A DNA stretch of 64,000 nucleotides from Desulfobacter hydrogenophilus (lineage in GTDB: Bacteria; Desulfobacterota; Desulfobacteria; Desulfobacterales; Desulfobacteraceae): the NCBI RefSeq assembly GCF_004319545.1, contig NZ_CP036313.1:2978501-3042500 (forward strand), given 5' to 3'. Position 1 is the first letter of the stretch, and each line of letters begins with the position of its first letter. A model generated the notes under the pieces. That model saw nothing but the letters and a program-made list of their open reading frames with translations, was not told the DNA's origin and did not search any database. This document shows positions 42,413-50,865 of this stretch, in pieces. Both the position numbers and the translations under genes were made by a program.

Positions 42413-43516
42413 ATGAAAAAAATTATCGTAGCTATTGCAGCGCTTGCGCTGATGGCAAGTTCTGCGTATGCAGCAGAATGGAATTTTTACGGGGAAGCCA
42501 TGGTTTATACAGGCTGGGTCGACTCTGATCCTGTTGATGACAGTACCGTAGGCGAAACAATCGGTAATTTCATTGATGACTTCGGCGATGACCTCCAGTA
42601 TGATGAAGGTCTATATACTATTGCAAAGATTGGCGCCTATGTTAAAGTTTCTGATGAACTATCCGGTCGTTTTGAGTATCAGGTAAAAGACGGAGATGTA
42701 GTTCTTGAACATCTCTATGGTGCGTGGAATTTTGGTTCCGGTATCCTGACAGTTGGTCACACTGATACCCCTATCAATGTTGCGTATTCTGAGCAGCTTA
42801 CCAGCAATGGGACTTATGAGGATCTTGGCCTCGGCGGATTCGGTGATTTCGATAACGGTCAAAATGCTGAAATCATGCTGACCTTCGGTGGGTTCTCCAT
42901 TGCTGTTATTAATCCTGAAAGATCTGCCTGGACCTGGAATACAGACGAAACTTCCTATGAGGTAGAAGATGGTGACTATACCAATACCCAAGCTGTCATT
43001 CCCATGATTGCTGCTTGTTACAAAGCAACTTTTGATATGGGTGAAGCTCAAATTGCTGGCGGTTATAACACCTTTGAAATTGATGATAGTGAAGATATTG
43101 ATGCCTATGGTGTTGCCCTTGGTGCACAGTTGAACTTTGGTGCATTGGGTATGTTTGTGACTGGTGTATGGGGCCAGAATATTGCTAATCTGGGTACTGA
43201 AACTGCTAGTCAATACACCGGCTACGCTATTTATGACGGTGTGGATGTTAACGATTGTGAATCCATGGGTGGTACCATTGGTGTAACTTATGCCGTTAAT
43301 GACATGCTCGCCCTTGAAGCCGGTTATGGTTATATCCATGGCGAATTTGATGAAGGTGACCTTTCTAGTAGTATTGCTCAGTCCTACTACCTGCAGGCCG
43401 CCATTACCCTGGCTCCGGGTGTCACAGTTACTCCTGAAGTCGGCATGGTTGACCATAGAGAAGCAGGTACGACCGAAGATCTTTACTTCGGCGCTGCCTG
43501 GGCAATCGCATTCTAA
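42413..43516 (+). CDS. Porin-like outer membrane beta-barrel protein
   Basis: A 367-residue acidic protein with a signal peptide (MKKIIVAIAALALMASSAYA, cleaved before AEWNFYGEA). Alternating amphipathic strands such as LSGRFEYQVKDGDVV and MLALEAGYGYIHGEF follow, and it ends in a hydrophobic strand with terminal Phe (GAAWAIAF), the usual barrel-assembly signal. It is probably a general porin. An AAAAGGAG ribosome binding site and a strong terminator bracket it, so it is transcribed alone. Confidence 0.8.
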   Translation: MKKIIVAIAALALMASSAYAAEWNFYGEAMVYTGWVDSDPVDDSTVGETIGNFIDDFGDDLQYDEGLYTIAKIGAYVKVSDELSGRFEYQVKDGDVVLEHLYGAWNFGSGILTVGHTDTPINVAYSEQLTSNGTYEDLGLGGFGDFDNGQNAEIMLTFGGFSIAVINPERSAWTWNTDETSYEVEDGDYTNTQAVIPMIAACYKATFDMGEAQIAGGYNTFEIDDSEDIDAYGVALGAQLNFGALGMFVTGVWGQNIANLGTETASQYTGYAIYDGVDVNDCESMGGTIGVTYAVNDMLALEAGYGYIHGEFDEGDLSSSIAQSYYLQAAITLAPGVTVTPEVGMVDHREAGTTEDLYFGAAWAIAF

Positions 43517-43555
43517 GTTAAACAGACGTAATACATATAAAACTGCCTGAATTAT

Positions 43556-43595
43556 AACGGGTTGCAGATTTCAAAATCTGCAACCCGTTTTTTTG
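43556..43595 (+). terminator. Terminator of the porin-like gene
   Basis: AACGGGTTGCAGATT and AATCTGCAACCCGTT form a 15-bp perfect stem followed by a run of T. Confidence 0.9.
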
Positions 43596-43832
43596 TTTGT
43601 AAGAAACGGGTCGAACTCATTCCTGAAATAAAAATAAAGCATCAGTCCCTGGGATTTCCCATTTCGACCAAATTATTTTATGGTATTCCTGCCTCTATAA
43701 ATGTTGAGATAGGTAATCTGTCCATCCAAAGGGCCAGGCTAAGGGAATCGGGATGGGGCTGTCTGTCGATCATGGCAGACAACACCCGACAACCAAGCGG
43801 GAACAACACAGTGACAACCGCTCAGATATCAA
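43596..43832. other. Intergenic, degraded DNA
   Basis: Between the porin terminator and a MITE end. Short open frames occur on both strands, but none has a ribosome binding site or a recognisable family. It probably is the edge of a decayed mobile segment. Confidence 0.4.
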
Positions 43833-43865
43833 GGACCGTAGAGTAAATAAGTTGGGCAGAAATAA
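43833..43865. repeat. Isolated end of MITE family 1
   Basis: It starts GGACCG and matches the right-hand end of the 160-bp MITE in reverse orientation, including AATAAGTTGGGCAGAAATAA. The match then stops, so only one end remains. Confidence 0.7.
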
Positions 43866-43892
43866 GGTAAGCGGTGTATGAACCACACCTTT

Positions 43893-44192
43893 TTAAGCCT
43901 GGCGGGGAGTTGTATAGTTGGATTCCAGCAAACTTTTATCCACGTTTTGTGGCATCAAAGCTTTAAATTCGTTTTTCGTCATGGCTTCCGGTAAATATTC
44001 AAAAATAAATTTGAGGTACCAATAAGGTTCAAGTCCATTGGCCTTGGCGGTTTCAATTAGGCTGTAAATGCAGGCACTGACCCTGGCGCCTTCGGATGTA
44101 CACGAAAAGACCCCATTTTTCTTACCGACCACAAAGGGTCTTATGGCATTTTCAACCACATTCGGATTGGAGTCGATCAAGCTAAATATCAA
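43893..44192 (-). pseudogene. IS66-type transposase, C-terminal fragment
   Basis: A 99-residue frame with VVENAIRPFVVGKKN, SEGARVSACIYSLIETAKANGLEPYWYL and FEYLPEAMTKNEF, the C-terminal end of IS66 TnpC transposases. The catalytic core and the two accessory genes of IS66 are absent. Upstream homology ends at about 44192. It is a dead fragment. Confidence 0.8.
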
Positions 44193-44395
44193 GTTCTTGA
44201 TAGATGATGTACAATGCTATGAAACAGTTCGTGAGCTAGGTTGGGCAAAAATACGTGAGTGTCCGTTTTGTTATTCCATACTCTGAAACTGGATTCGCCC
44301 ACATCGGGGCATCTCACAGGAGAAACTTCCTTTTTTACCTCGGATTTTTCGAGTTCGTTCATAATGTTGGTAAACGAGGGAGATTTCTGCTTCAT
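44189..44395 (-). other. Short open frame of unknown origin
   Basis: A 68-codon frame (MKQKSPSFTNIMNELEKSEV) overlapping the start of the IS66 fragment. No family is recognised. DNA weakly similar to its middle (encoding VRCPDVGESSF) occurs at about 56930-57000, where it reads VRYPDMNEISF. That hints at remnants of one ancestral gene. Confidence 0.3.
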
Positions 44396-44402
44396 TCACT
44401 TA

Positions 44403-44685
44403 GGACCGCAGATTAAGGAATGGGAGCGAAATAATTTAACCTGGGAGCGCGGGCGTCTCGCCCGCATTGTTACTGCAGGCGGGACGCCTGCGCTCCCGGA
44501 TATAACAAAATGGGTAAGTTATTTAAAACCCATTCCTAAATAACTTGAACGAAACAACTTGCCTTTTGGCCCATCTACTTCGTTGCATCAAAGGCCCAAT
44601 AGGCATGCTATTCGACCTTTAATGCGCCTTGTAAATGAACCAAAATTCGGCGTTATTTCTGCCCAACTTATTTAATCTGCGGTCC
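44403..44685. mobile_element. MITE family 1, copy B, carrying a nested MITE
   Basis: It starts GGACCGCAGATTAA and ends TTTAATCTGCGGTCC, flanked by TTA at 44400-44402 and 44686-44688. Removing the nested 120-bp element plus one TAA leaves 160 bp, the same length as copy A. Confidence 0.88.
44417..44536. mobile_element. MITE family 2, copy A (120 bp), nested in MITE family 1
   Basis: Ends GGAATGGG and CCCATTCC are inverted, with TAA duplicated at 44414-44416 and 44537-44539. The core contains the GC-rich near-palindrome GGGAGCGCGGGCGTC and GACGCCTGCGCTCCC. Copies with ~134 bp lie at 60409-60542 and 63345-63478. Confidence 0.88.
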
Positions 44686-44734
44686 TTATTGAAGTGATGA
44701 TCAAGTAAACCCCAAAACGCGGCATGAGCCAAAA

Positions 44735-44781
44735 GAAAAAAGATCTGCCGGCAAAGGTGCTTTTCCTTTGCCGGCAGATCT
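44735..44781 (-). terminator. Terminator of the flagellin 3' fragment
   Basis: AGATCTGCCGGCAAAGG pairs over 17 bp with CCTTTGCCGGCAGATCT, followed on the minus strand by T-rich sequence. It is a close relative of the fliC terminator at 60559-60599. Confidence 0.85.
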
Positions 44782-44802
44782 ATGCTTATGCTGCTTTTAA
44801 AA

Positions 44803-45140
44803 TTACTGGAGCAGACTGGTCAGGTTTGAAGATGCGGCATTTGCCTGGCTCAGGGCATAGGAACCTGTCTGGGCCAGCAGAGACAGTTTTGCAAAATTAG
44901 CTGTTTCCTCTGCAAAATCGACATCTCGGATGGTAGATTCGGAGGCCGTTACATTGGTTTTGGTCACCGAAAGGTTAGAGATGGTGGATGTCAGCTGGTT
45001 CTCCACGAAATCCAGCGAACTTCTTGTGGCATCCAGGTCCGCCAGCGTTGCGTCTGCAATGGCGATGGCAATTTTGCATCCTCCTGTGTCATGACATTGA
45101 GATTTGCCAGGGTCAGGCCATTCCGGTCAGACAGTGCTAT
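44803..45140 (-). pseudogene. 3' fragment of a flagellin gene
   Basis: It encodes the same C-terminal D0/D1 helix as the intact flagellin at 60624, almost residue for residue from VENQL to the final LLQ. Homology extends upstream to about 45140 (LSDRNGLTLANLNVMTQED). A one-base deletion at about 45075 shifts the frame before IAIAIADATLADLD. The N-terminal and central parts are missing. It lies just before the pse operon and about 16 kb from fliC. Confidence 0.88.
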
Positions 45141-45405
45141 GGTAAGGGTTTGCGATTTGTGATATTTGGAGTATTATCAATAATTTTAGAATAGTATGAA
45201 TAATCATAAAAATAAGACCCCAAAATGCGACAAGAGCTTTAAAATAATAACCTGATTGTGTGTGGGGGGCTCTAATATTTCATTACGATTACGGAGTCAA
45301 AAAGGTGTTTCTTTTTTAATTTATGATTTCTTGCTGAACAGCCGAATAGTATAATATGAACTGATAAAACCAATGAAAATTTGTAAATTTAGATGGGAAA
45401 ATATA

Positions 45406-46419
45406 GTGTTTAACGACAAATCGATTTTAATTACAGGCGGGACAGGATCCTTTGGCAAATCATTTGTTAAAACCATCCTGACCCATTATCCGAATGTTAA
45501 ACGACTGGTCGTCTACTCGCGGGATGAGCTTAAGCAATTTGAAATGTCCCAGATGTTTTCAAGCGACCAATATCCCAGTATCCGTTATTTCATCGGCGAT
45601 ATCAGGGATAGAGACCGGTTACGCCGGGGCCTGGAGGGCATCGACACCGTGATTCATGCTGCTGCCCTCAAACAGGTGCCGGCTGCGGAATACAATCCGT
45701 TTGAGTGCATCAAAACAAATATTCTCGGTGCACAGAATCTGATTGAAGCCTGCCTGGATACAAACAGTATCCGCAACGTGATCGCCCTTTCGACAGATAA
45801 AGCTGCTGCGCCCATCAATCTTTACGGGGCAACCAAACTGTGTTCGGACAAATTGTTTGTGGCAGCCAACAATATAAAAGGACAACGGGACATTCGGTTT
45901 TCAGTCGTCCGGTATGGCAATGTCATGGGTTCCCGGGGGTCTGTGGTTCCTTTTTTTCTTAAAAAACGTCCCACCGGTATTCTGCCCATCACTGACCCGC
46001 ACATGACCCGCTTTAACATCAGTTTGCAGGATGGGGTCGATATGGTGATGTGGACCATCAAAAATTCCCGGGGCGGAGAAGTCTTTGTTCCTAAGATTGC
46101 TTCCTATAAAATCACCGATCTTGCCATGGCGATCGGCCCGGAATGCGAACACCCAATCGTGGGCATCCGGCCCGGAGAAAAAATTCATGAAGAGATGATC
46201 ACGGACAGTGACAGTTTCAACACAGTGGACCTGGGCAGATATTATGCCATCCTGCCCACCACGGGCAAACAGAATGCCCAGCATTATTGTGATCATAACG
46301 GCTGCAAACTGGTGCCCCCGGGATTTGCCTACAACAGCGGCACCAATCCGGATTTCTTAACAGTGGAACAGCTGCGGGAGTTGATCCGGCAGGATGTGGA
46401 TCCTAATTTTGAGGTGTAG
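45406..46419 (+). CDS. pseB: UDP-GlcNAc 4,6-dehydratase (inverting), PseB
   Basis: A short-chain dehydrogenase-fold enzyme with ILITGGTGSFGKSFV, AALKQVPAAEYNPFECIKTN and ALSTDKAAAPINLYGATK. The last has the active-site Asp-Lys and Tyr/Lys of PseB. It makes the first pseudaminic acid intermediate, UDP-2-acetamido-2,6-dideoxy-L-arabino-hexos-4-ulose. The GTG at 45406 (VFNDKSILITGG) gives the standard N-terminus of 337 residues. An ATG at 45373 without ribosome binding site would add 11. Confidence 0.93.
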   Translation: MFNDKSILITGGTGSFGKSFVKTILTHYPNVKRLVVYSRDELKQFEMSQMFSSDQYPSIRYFIGDIRDRDRLRRGLEGIDTVIHAAALKQVPAAEYNPFECIKTNILGAQNLIEACLDTNSIRNVIALSTDKAAAPINLYGATKLCSDKLFVAANNIKGQRDIRFSVVRYGNVMGSRGSVVPFFLKKRPTGILPITDPHMTRFNISLQDGVDMVMWTIKNSRGGEVFVPKIASYKITDLAMAIGPECEHPIVGIRPGEKIHEEMITDSDSFNTVDLGRYYAILPTTGKQNAQHYCDHNGCKLVPPGFAYNSGTNPDFLTVEQLRELIRQDVDPNFEV

Positions 46420-46422
46420 GCA

Positions 46423-47583
46423 ATGATCCCTTATGGCAGGCAGCATATCACCCAGGCGGACATTGACGCGGTTGTCGATGTCCTGCAATCTGATTTTCTC
46501 ACCCAGGGTCCGAAAGTACCGGCATTTGAGCGGGCCGTTGCGGACAGGATTGGGGCAAAATATGCAGTGGCTGTTAATGCTGGAACCAGTGCCCTGCATG
46601 TGGCATGCCTGGCCCTGGGGCTCGGCCCGGGGGACATTTTGTGGACTTCACCCATCACCTTTGTGGCCTCTGCCAATTGCGCCCTTTACTGCGGTGCCAG
46701 AGTGGACTTTGTGGACATTGATCCACACACCTACACTATGTGCCCCAAAGCCCTTGAAAAAAAGCTGGAGCAGGCAAAAAAGGAAAACCGCCTTCCCAAA
46801 ATCGTTGTCCCGGTGCATCTGTGCGGACAGTCCTGCAACATGAAAGCCATCTTTGATCTGTCCCAAAAATATGGATTTAAAATTATTGAAGATGCCTGCC
46901 ATGCCCTGGGCGCTGAATACAAAGGATCGCCCGTCGGCAATTGCCGATACAGCGACATCACAGTATTCAGCTTTCACCCTGTGAAAATCATCACCACCGG
47001 CGAAGGGGGTATGAATACCACCAACGATGCAGATCTGGCCTCGCACATGAGCCGGCTGTGCAGTCACGGCATTACCCGGGACCCGGATCTTATGACCCAC
47101 CCACCGGACGGCTCCTGGTATTATCAGCAGATTGATCTCGGGTTTAACTATCGCATGACCGATATCCAGGCAGCGTTAGGACTTAGTCAACTTGAAAAAC
47201 TAGATAAATTTATCGCCAGACGCCGAGCAATAGCCAAACGATATAACCAGCTTTTGGAAAAATTTCCGGTAATCACGCCCTGGCAGGACCCGGATGGGGT
47301 TTCTGCCTGGCATCTTTATGTAATCCGCCTGCAGCTGGACAAAATACGTCAAACCCATCAACAGGTGTTTGTGGCTTTAAGAGAAAAAGGAATCGGTGTT
47401 AATCTGCATTATATTCCTGTTTATCAGCAACCTTATTATAAACAAATGAATTTTCATTCTGGCCTTTGTCCACAGGCAGAGCAATATTATTCAGAAGCCA
47501 TAAGTATCCCCATATATCCAGATCTAACTGAGATGCAACAAAATAAAATTGTAACAGAATTGCAACAAACGTTAAAATTATGA
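46423..47583 (+). CDS. pseC: UDP-4-keto sugar aminotransferase, PseC
   Basis: A 386-residue DegT/DnrJ/EryC1 PLP enzyme. It has GTSALHVACLALGLGPGD, EDACHALGAEYKG and the PLP lysine in FSFHPVKIITTGEGG. It aminates the PseB product to UDP-4-amino-4,6-dideoxy-beta-L-AltNAc. It begins 3 bases after pseB and overlaps pseF by 4. Confidence 0.94.
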   Translation: MIPYGRQHITQADIDAVVDVLQSDFLTQGPKVPAFERAVADRIGAKYAVAVNAGTSALHVACLALGLGPGDILWTSPITFVASANCALYCGARVDFVDIDPHTYTMCPKALEKKLEQAKKENRLPKIVVPVHLCGQSCNMKAIFDLSQKYGFKIIEDACHALGAEYKGSPVGNCRYSDITVFSFHPVKIITTGEGGMNTTNDADLASHMSRLCSHGITRDPDLMTHPPDGSWYYQQIDLGFNYRMTDIQAALGLSQLEKLDKFIARRRAIAKRYNQLLEKFPVITPWQDPDGVSAWHLYVIRLQLDKIRQTHQQVFVALREKGIGVNLHYIPVYQQPYYKQMNFHSGLCPQAEQYYSEAISIPIYPDLTEMQQNKIVTELQQTLKL

Positions 47584-48275
47584 ATATAGCTATTATTCCG
47601 GCCAGAGGCGGTTCAAAGCGAATCCCCCATAAAAATATTAGAATGTTTTGCGGACGACCAATGATTGCATATGCTATTACAGCAGCAAAAGAATCCGGCC
47701 TTTTTAAACACGTTGTCGTTTCTACAGATAATGAGAAAATTGCACGAATTGCCAGAGAATGGGGCGCAGTAATACCTTTTGTCCGACCGTCCGAACTGGC
47801 AAACGACTATACACCGACAGCTCCGGTTATCGTTCATGCAATTGAAGCTTGCAGAATTATGGGATGGTCCTTTGAAAATGTTTGCTGTATCTATCCAGGA
47901 GTGCCGTTTATTTGTAATGATGATTTGAAAGATGCATTAAATCTTCTGTTAAAAAGTGAATCGGAGTTCTGTTTTCCCGTTACTGAATTCCCATCTGCTG
48001 TCCAAAGAGCGCTCATCCGCTTGGAAGATGGGAAAATGAAGCCTCTTTACCCTCAATTTGAAACCACAAGGACTCAAGATCTTCAACCGGCCTATCATGA
48101 TGCAGGGCAATTCTATTGGGGGAATACAGAAGCTTGGGAAAAAAACATAAAAATACATAGCAATGGTATCGGATATGTAATTCCAAACTGGCGTGTTATA
48201 GACATTGACACACCAGCAGATTGGAAGCGAGCTGAGATGCTTTTTAATAGCTGTTATCAGTCTGATTTAGGTTAA
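47580..48275 (+). CDS. pseF: Pseudaminic acid cytidylyltransferase
   Basis: A 231-residue CMP-sugar synthetase with the CTP-binding IIPARGGSKRIPHKNI, GRPMIAYAI and a later DAGQFYWGNTEAW. It activates pseudaminic acid to CMP-Pse, the donor used on flagellin. It is followed by an inserted MITE, which separates it from the rest of the operon by 203 bp. Confidence 0.93.
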   Translation: MNIAIIPARGGSKRIPHKNIRMFCGRPMIAYAITAAKESGLFKHVVVSTDNEKIARIAREWGAVIPFVRPSELANDYTPTAPVIVHAIEACRIMGWSFENVCCIYPGVPFICNDDLKDALNLLLKSESEFCFPVTEFPSAVQRALIRLEDGKMKPLYPQFETTRTQDLQPAYHDAGQFYWGNTEAWEKNIKIHSNGIGYVIPNWRVIDIDTPADWKRAEMLFNSCYQSDLG

Positions 48276-48287
48276 ATATTTGTAAAC

Positions 48288-48448
48288 GGGTGCAATCCAA
48301 TAGTTTAGATTTGATATTTTTTGGCAACATAACAGACAAACCATAAAATCCAGGTTCTATAAAATCAGGAGGTTATGAATGTCACATTTTGACTTTTTAT
48401 GCAGAATACCCGTGATTAGGCCAAAATCTAAACTATTTGATTGCACCC
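48288..48448. mobile_element. MITE family 3 (161 bp) with 9-bp target duplication
   Basis: Ends starting GGGTGCAATC are inverted over about 25 bp with one mismatch (48288-48312 against 48424-48448). TTTGTAAAC is duplicated at 48279-48287 and 48449-48457. No transposase frame is present. It sits between pseF and the methylase. Confidence 0.88.
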
Positions 48449-48478
48449 TTTGTAAACTTTTAAATGATGGAGCATCAA

Positions 48479-49105
48479 ATGTCTTTTAAAACTGAACAAG
48501 AAAAATCTTGGGCAGGGGAGTTCGGCACACAGTATATTAAAAGTCATGCATTGCTCTCGTCCAATCTATATTTTTTTCCAGGGCGTTACCGTTCAGCACA
48601 CGGTGTGAAAACATGTATAAAATTCGGTGCCAACATTGGTATGAATCTTAAGGCGTTAAAGTTATTGTTTCCTGAACAGGAAAAATATGGCATTGAAATA
48701 AATTCAGATGCGGTAGGTGAATTGGTTAAAAATATCCCGCCCAATCATGTGTGTCACAGTTCAATACTGGATTTCCCGCCTCCCAACACACATAAAATGA
48801 TATGGGATTTGGCGCTGATAAAGGGTGTGTTGATACATATCAATCCAGACGAATTGAATTTAGTGTATGACAAATTGGTAACTGCGTGTGAAAAATACCT
48901 GCTCGTGGCAGAATATTTCAACCCGACACCTGTCGCTATTCCTTATCGTGGTCATGTGGATCGTCTTTTTAAACGTGAATTTGCTGGTGAAATTATGGAT
49001 CGTTATCCGTGTATGAAACTCCTGGACTATGGTTTTGTCTACCGAAGAGATCCTCATTTTCCACAAGATGATATCAGTTGGTTTCTCATGGAGAAGCGTT
49101 TATGA
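48479..49105 (+). CDS. Pseudaminic acid biosynthesis-associated methylase
   Basis: A 208-residue SAM-dependent methyltransferase. It has W(A)GEFGTQYIKSHALL near the N-terminus, the SAM loop KFGANIGMNLKALK, and the C-terminal VYRRDPHFPQDDISWFLMEKR typical of the TIGR03587 group found in pse operons. Its substrate is unproven; methylation of the nonulosonate or a precursor is assumed. The ATG at 48479 follows a GGAG. It overlaps pseG by 4 bases. Confidence 0.88.
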   Translation: MSFKTEQEKSWAGEFGTQYIKSHALLSSNLYFFPGRYRSAHGVKTCIKFGANIGMNLKALKLLFPEQEKYGIEINSDAVGELVKNIPPNHVCHSSILDFPPPNTHKMIWDLALIKGVLIHINPDELNLVYDKLVTACEKYLLVAEYFNPTPVAIPYRGHVDRLFKREFAGEIMDRYPCMKLLDYGFVYRRDPHFPQDDISWFLMEKRL

Positions 49106-50223
49106 GCCATGCTGTAAAAATAGTCTTCCGTACTGACGCATCCCTTCAGATCGGCACTGGTCATGTCATGCGTTGCCTGACGCTGGCAGAAGCCTTGAAG
49201 AAGGAAGGTGCTCAATGCCATTTTATCAGCCGGGAACATCCGGGAAATCTGTTTGATCAAATTAAACAACAAGGATTCATTGTAAAAGCTCTTCCGGCCA
49301 CTACCAAAGAGATGTTTTTTGATGATTCAAATAACGCGGTTCATTCTGAATATGCTTCGTGGCTTGGCACATCCTGGACAACCGATGCAGAACAGACAAA
49401 AAGCAGTATAGGAAATACAGTTTATGATTGGCTGATTGTTGACCACTATGCGTTGGATGAAAAATGGGAAAAGGAACTGCGACCAAAGTGCCGCAATATA
49501 ATGGTAATCGATGATCTGGCTGACAGGTCCCATGACTGTGATTTGTTGCTCGATCAAAATTTAGGCCGTGATCAAAATCATTATAACCAGATTGTACCTA
49601 AAAACTGCACTGTTTTGACTGGCCCCCATTATGCACTGTTGCGCCCTGAATTTGCCGCACTTCGCGATTATAGTTTGCGTCGTCGTGTCAACCCGAAATT
49701 TAAACATCTGATGATTTCAATGGGGGGTGTAGATCAGATCAACGCCACAGGGAAGATTCTTGAAGCAATAAAAGAGTGTGAACTCCCCAATTATTTGCGT
49801 ATCACTGTTGTGATGGGACTCAATGCGCCCTGGCTGTTACAGGTCAAATCCCTTGCAGAGCAGCTGCCGCAGTCTACGGAAGTTATGGTCAACGTACAGA
49901 ACATGGCGCAGCTGATGACTGACAGCGATCTGGCCATAGGAGCTGCCGGTAGTACCTCCTGGGAAAGGTGCTGTTTGGGTTTGCCTTCAATCATCGTTAT
50001 TTTAGCCGAGAATCAACAGTTTATTGCAAACAGTTTACAGTCAGCCGGGGCCGCAAAAACATTTTCTATCAATGATGATGTAAATGCTTTAGGCAAAATA
50101 ATAAAAAAAATGATTGGCAATACTAATGAGGCTCCCAAAATGAGTGCGGTAGCTGCTTCAATTACCGATGGCAATGGTATCAATAAAATTACTACAAAAT
50201 TACAGGCTATGACACATATATGA
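49102..50223 (+). CDS. pseG: UDP-2,4-diacetamido-trideoxy-altropyranose hydrolase, PseG
   Basis: A 373-residue GT-B-like hydrolase with FRTDASLQIGTGHVMRCLTLA (family signature), VIDDLADRSHDCDLLLDQN, and the UDP-binding GAAGSTSWERCCLGLPSI. It removes UDP to give the free sugar for PseI. The start is the ATG overlapping the methylase stop. Confidence 0.93.
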   Translation: MSHAVKIVFRTDASLQIGTGHVMRCLTLAEALKKEGAQCHFISREHPGNLFDQIKQQGFIVKALPATTKEMFFDDSNNAVHSEYASWLGTSWTTDAEQTKSSIGNTVYDWLIVDHYALDEKWEKELRPKCRNIMVIDDLADRSHDCDLLLDQNLGRDQNHYNQIVPKNCTVLTGPHYALLRPEFAALRDYSLRRRVNPKFKHLMISMGGVDQINATGKILEAIKECELPNYLRITVVMGLNAPWLLQVKSLAEQLPQSTEVMVNVQNMAQLMTDSDLAIGAAGSTSWERCCLGLPSIIVILAENQQFIANSLQSAGAAKTFSINDDVNALGKIIKKMIGNTNEAPKMSAVAASITDGNGINKITTKLQAMTHI

Positions 50224-50864
50224 AAATTTCTTTACTTTGCAGTGATCCAAATCATCCGGTAAATGCTTATCTGTTACGATGGATTGAACGTAATGAAGCA
50301 ACTCATGCCATAAGTCTTGTCCGATCAAAAAAATATCTATCGGGGGGTGATATACTTTTTTTAGTTTCGTGTTCGGAAATCATTGGTCCCATAGAGAGAA
50401 AAAAATATCGGTCTACTCTGGTTTTGCATGCTAGCAAATTACCACATGGACGCGGTTGGAGTCCACATATATGGCAAATAATTGGTGGCGCAAAAGAAAT
50501 TACACTGAGTCTTTTAGAAGCTGAAAATGCTGTTGATACCGGACGAATATGGCATCAGGTAACACTTTCTGTCCCCAAACATGCGCTATGGGATGAAATA
50601 AACGAGCAGCTTTTTAATGCAGAAATTTCCTCAATAGACTTTGCTGTTAAACATTTCGAAAAGATAAATCCTGTTGAGCAAAATAAAAATATTGAACCAT
50701 CATACTTTCCAAAACGAAAACCTATTGACAGTAAAATCGATCCTAAAAAGAGTATATTAAGTCAGTTTGATCTTATCCGAGTTTGTGATCCAAATAGATT
50801 TCCAGCATATTTTGAACTTCACGGGCACAAATATAAACTTCAATTGGAAAAAATCAGAGATTAA
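50220..50864 (+). CDS. Formyltransferase in place of PseH
   Basis: A 214-residue protein with the formyl-THF transferase core LHASKLPHGRGWSPHIWQII, matching the H-x-S-x-LP-x-x-RG site, and a conserved Asp in NAVDTGRIW. The Asn that usually stands two residues before the His is Val here. The gene lies between pseG and pseI, where other clusters carry the acetyltransferase pseH, and no such acetyltransferase is present. It is inferred to formylate the C4 amino group of the PseC product, giving 7-N-formyl pseudaminic acid. The C-terminal ~60 residues could be an OB-like domain. Confidence 0.8.
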   Translation: MKISLLCSDPNHPVNAYLLRWIERNEATHAISLVRSKKYLSGGDILFLVSCSEIIGPIERKKYRSTLVLHASKLPHGRGWSPHIWQIIGGAKEITLSLLEAENAVDTGRIWHQVTLSVPKHALWDEINEQLFNAEISSIDFAVKHFEKINPVEQNKNIEPSYFPKRKPIDSKIDPKKSILSQFDLIRVCDPNRFPAYFELHGHKYKLQLEKIRD

Positions 50865-50865
50865 A

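Noticed and set aside
42659..43456. Minus-strand frame of 265 codons
   Set aside because: Antisense to the porin-like gene, which has a signal peptide, ribosome binding site and terminator.
43562..43846. Plus-strand frame of 94 codons
   Set aside because: It begins inside the porin terminator hairpin and has no recognisable sequence.
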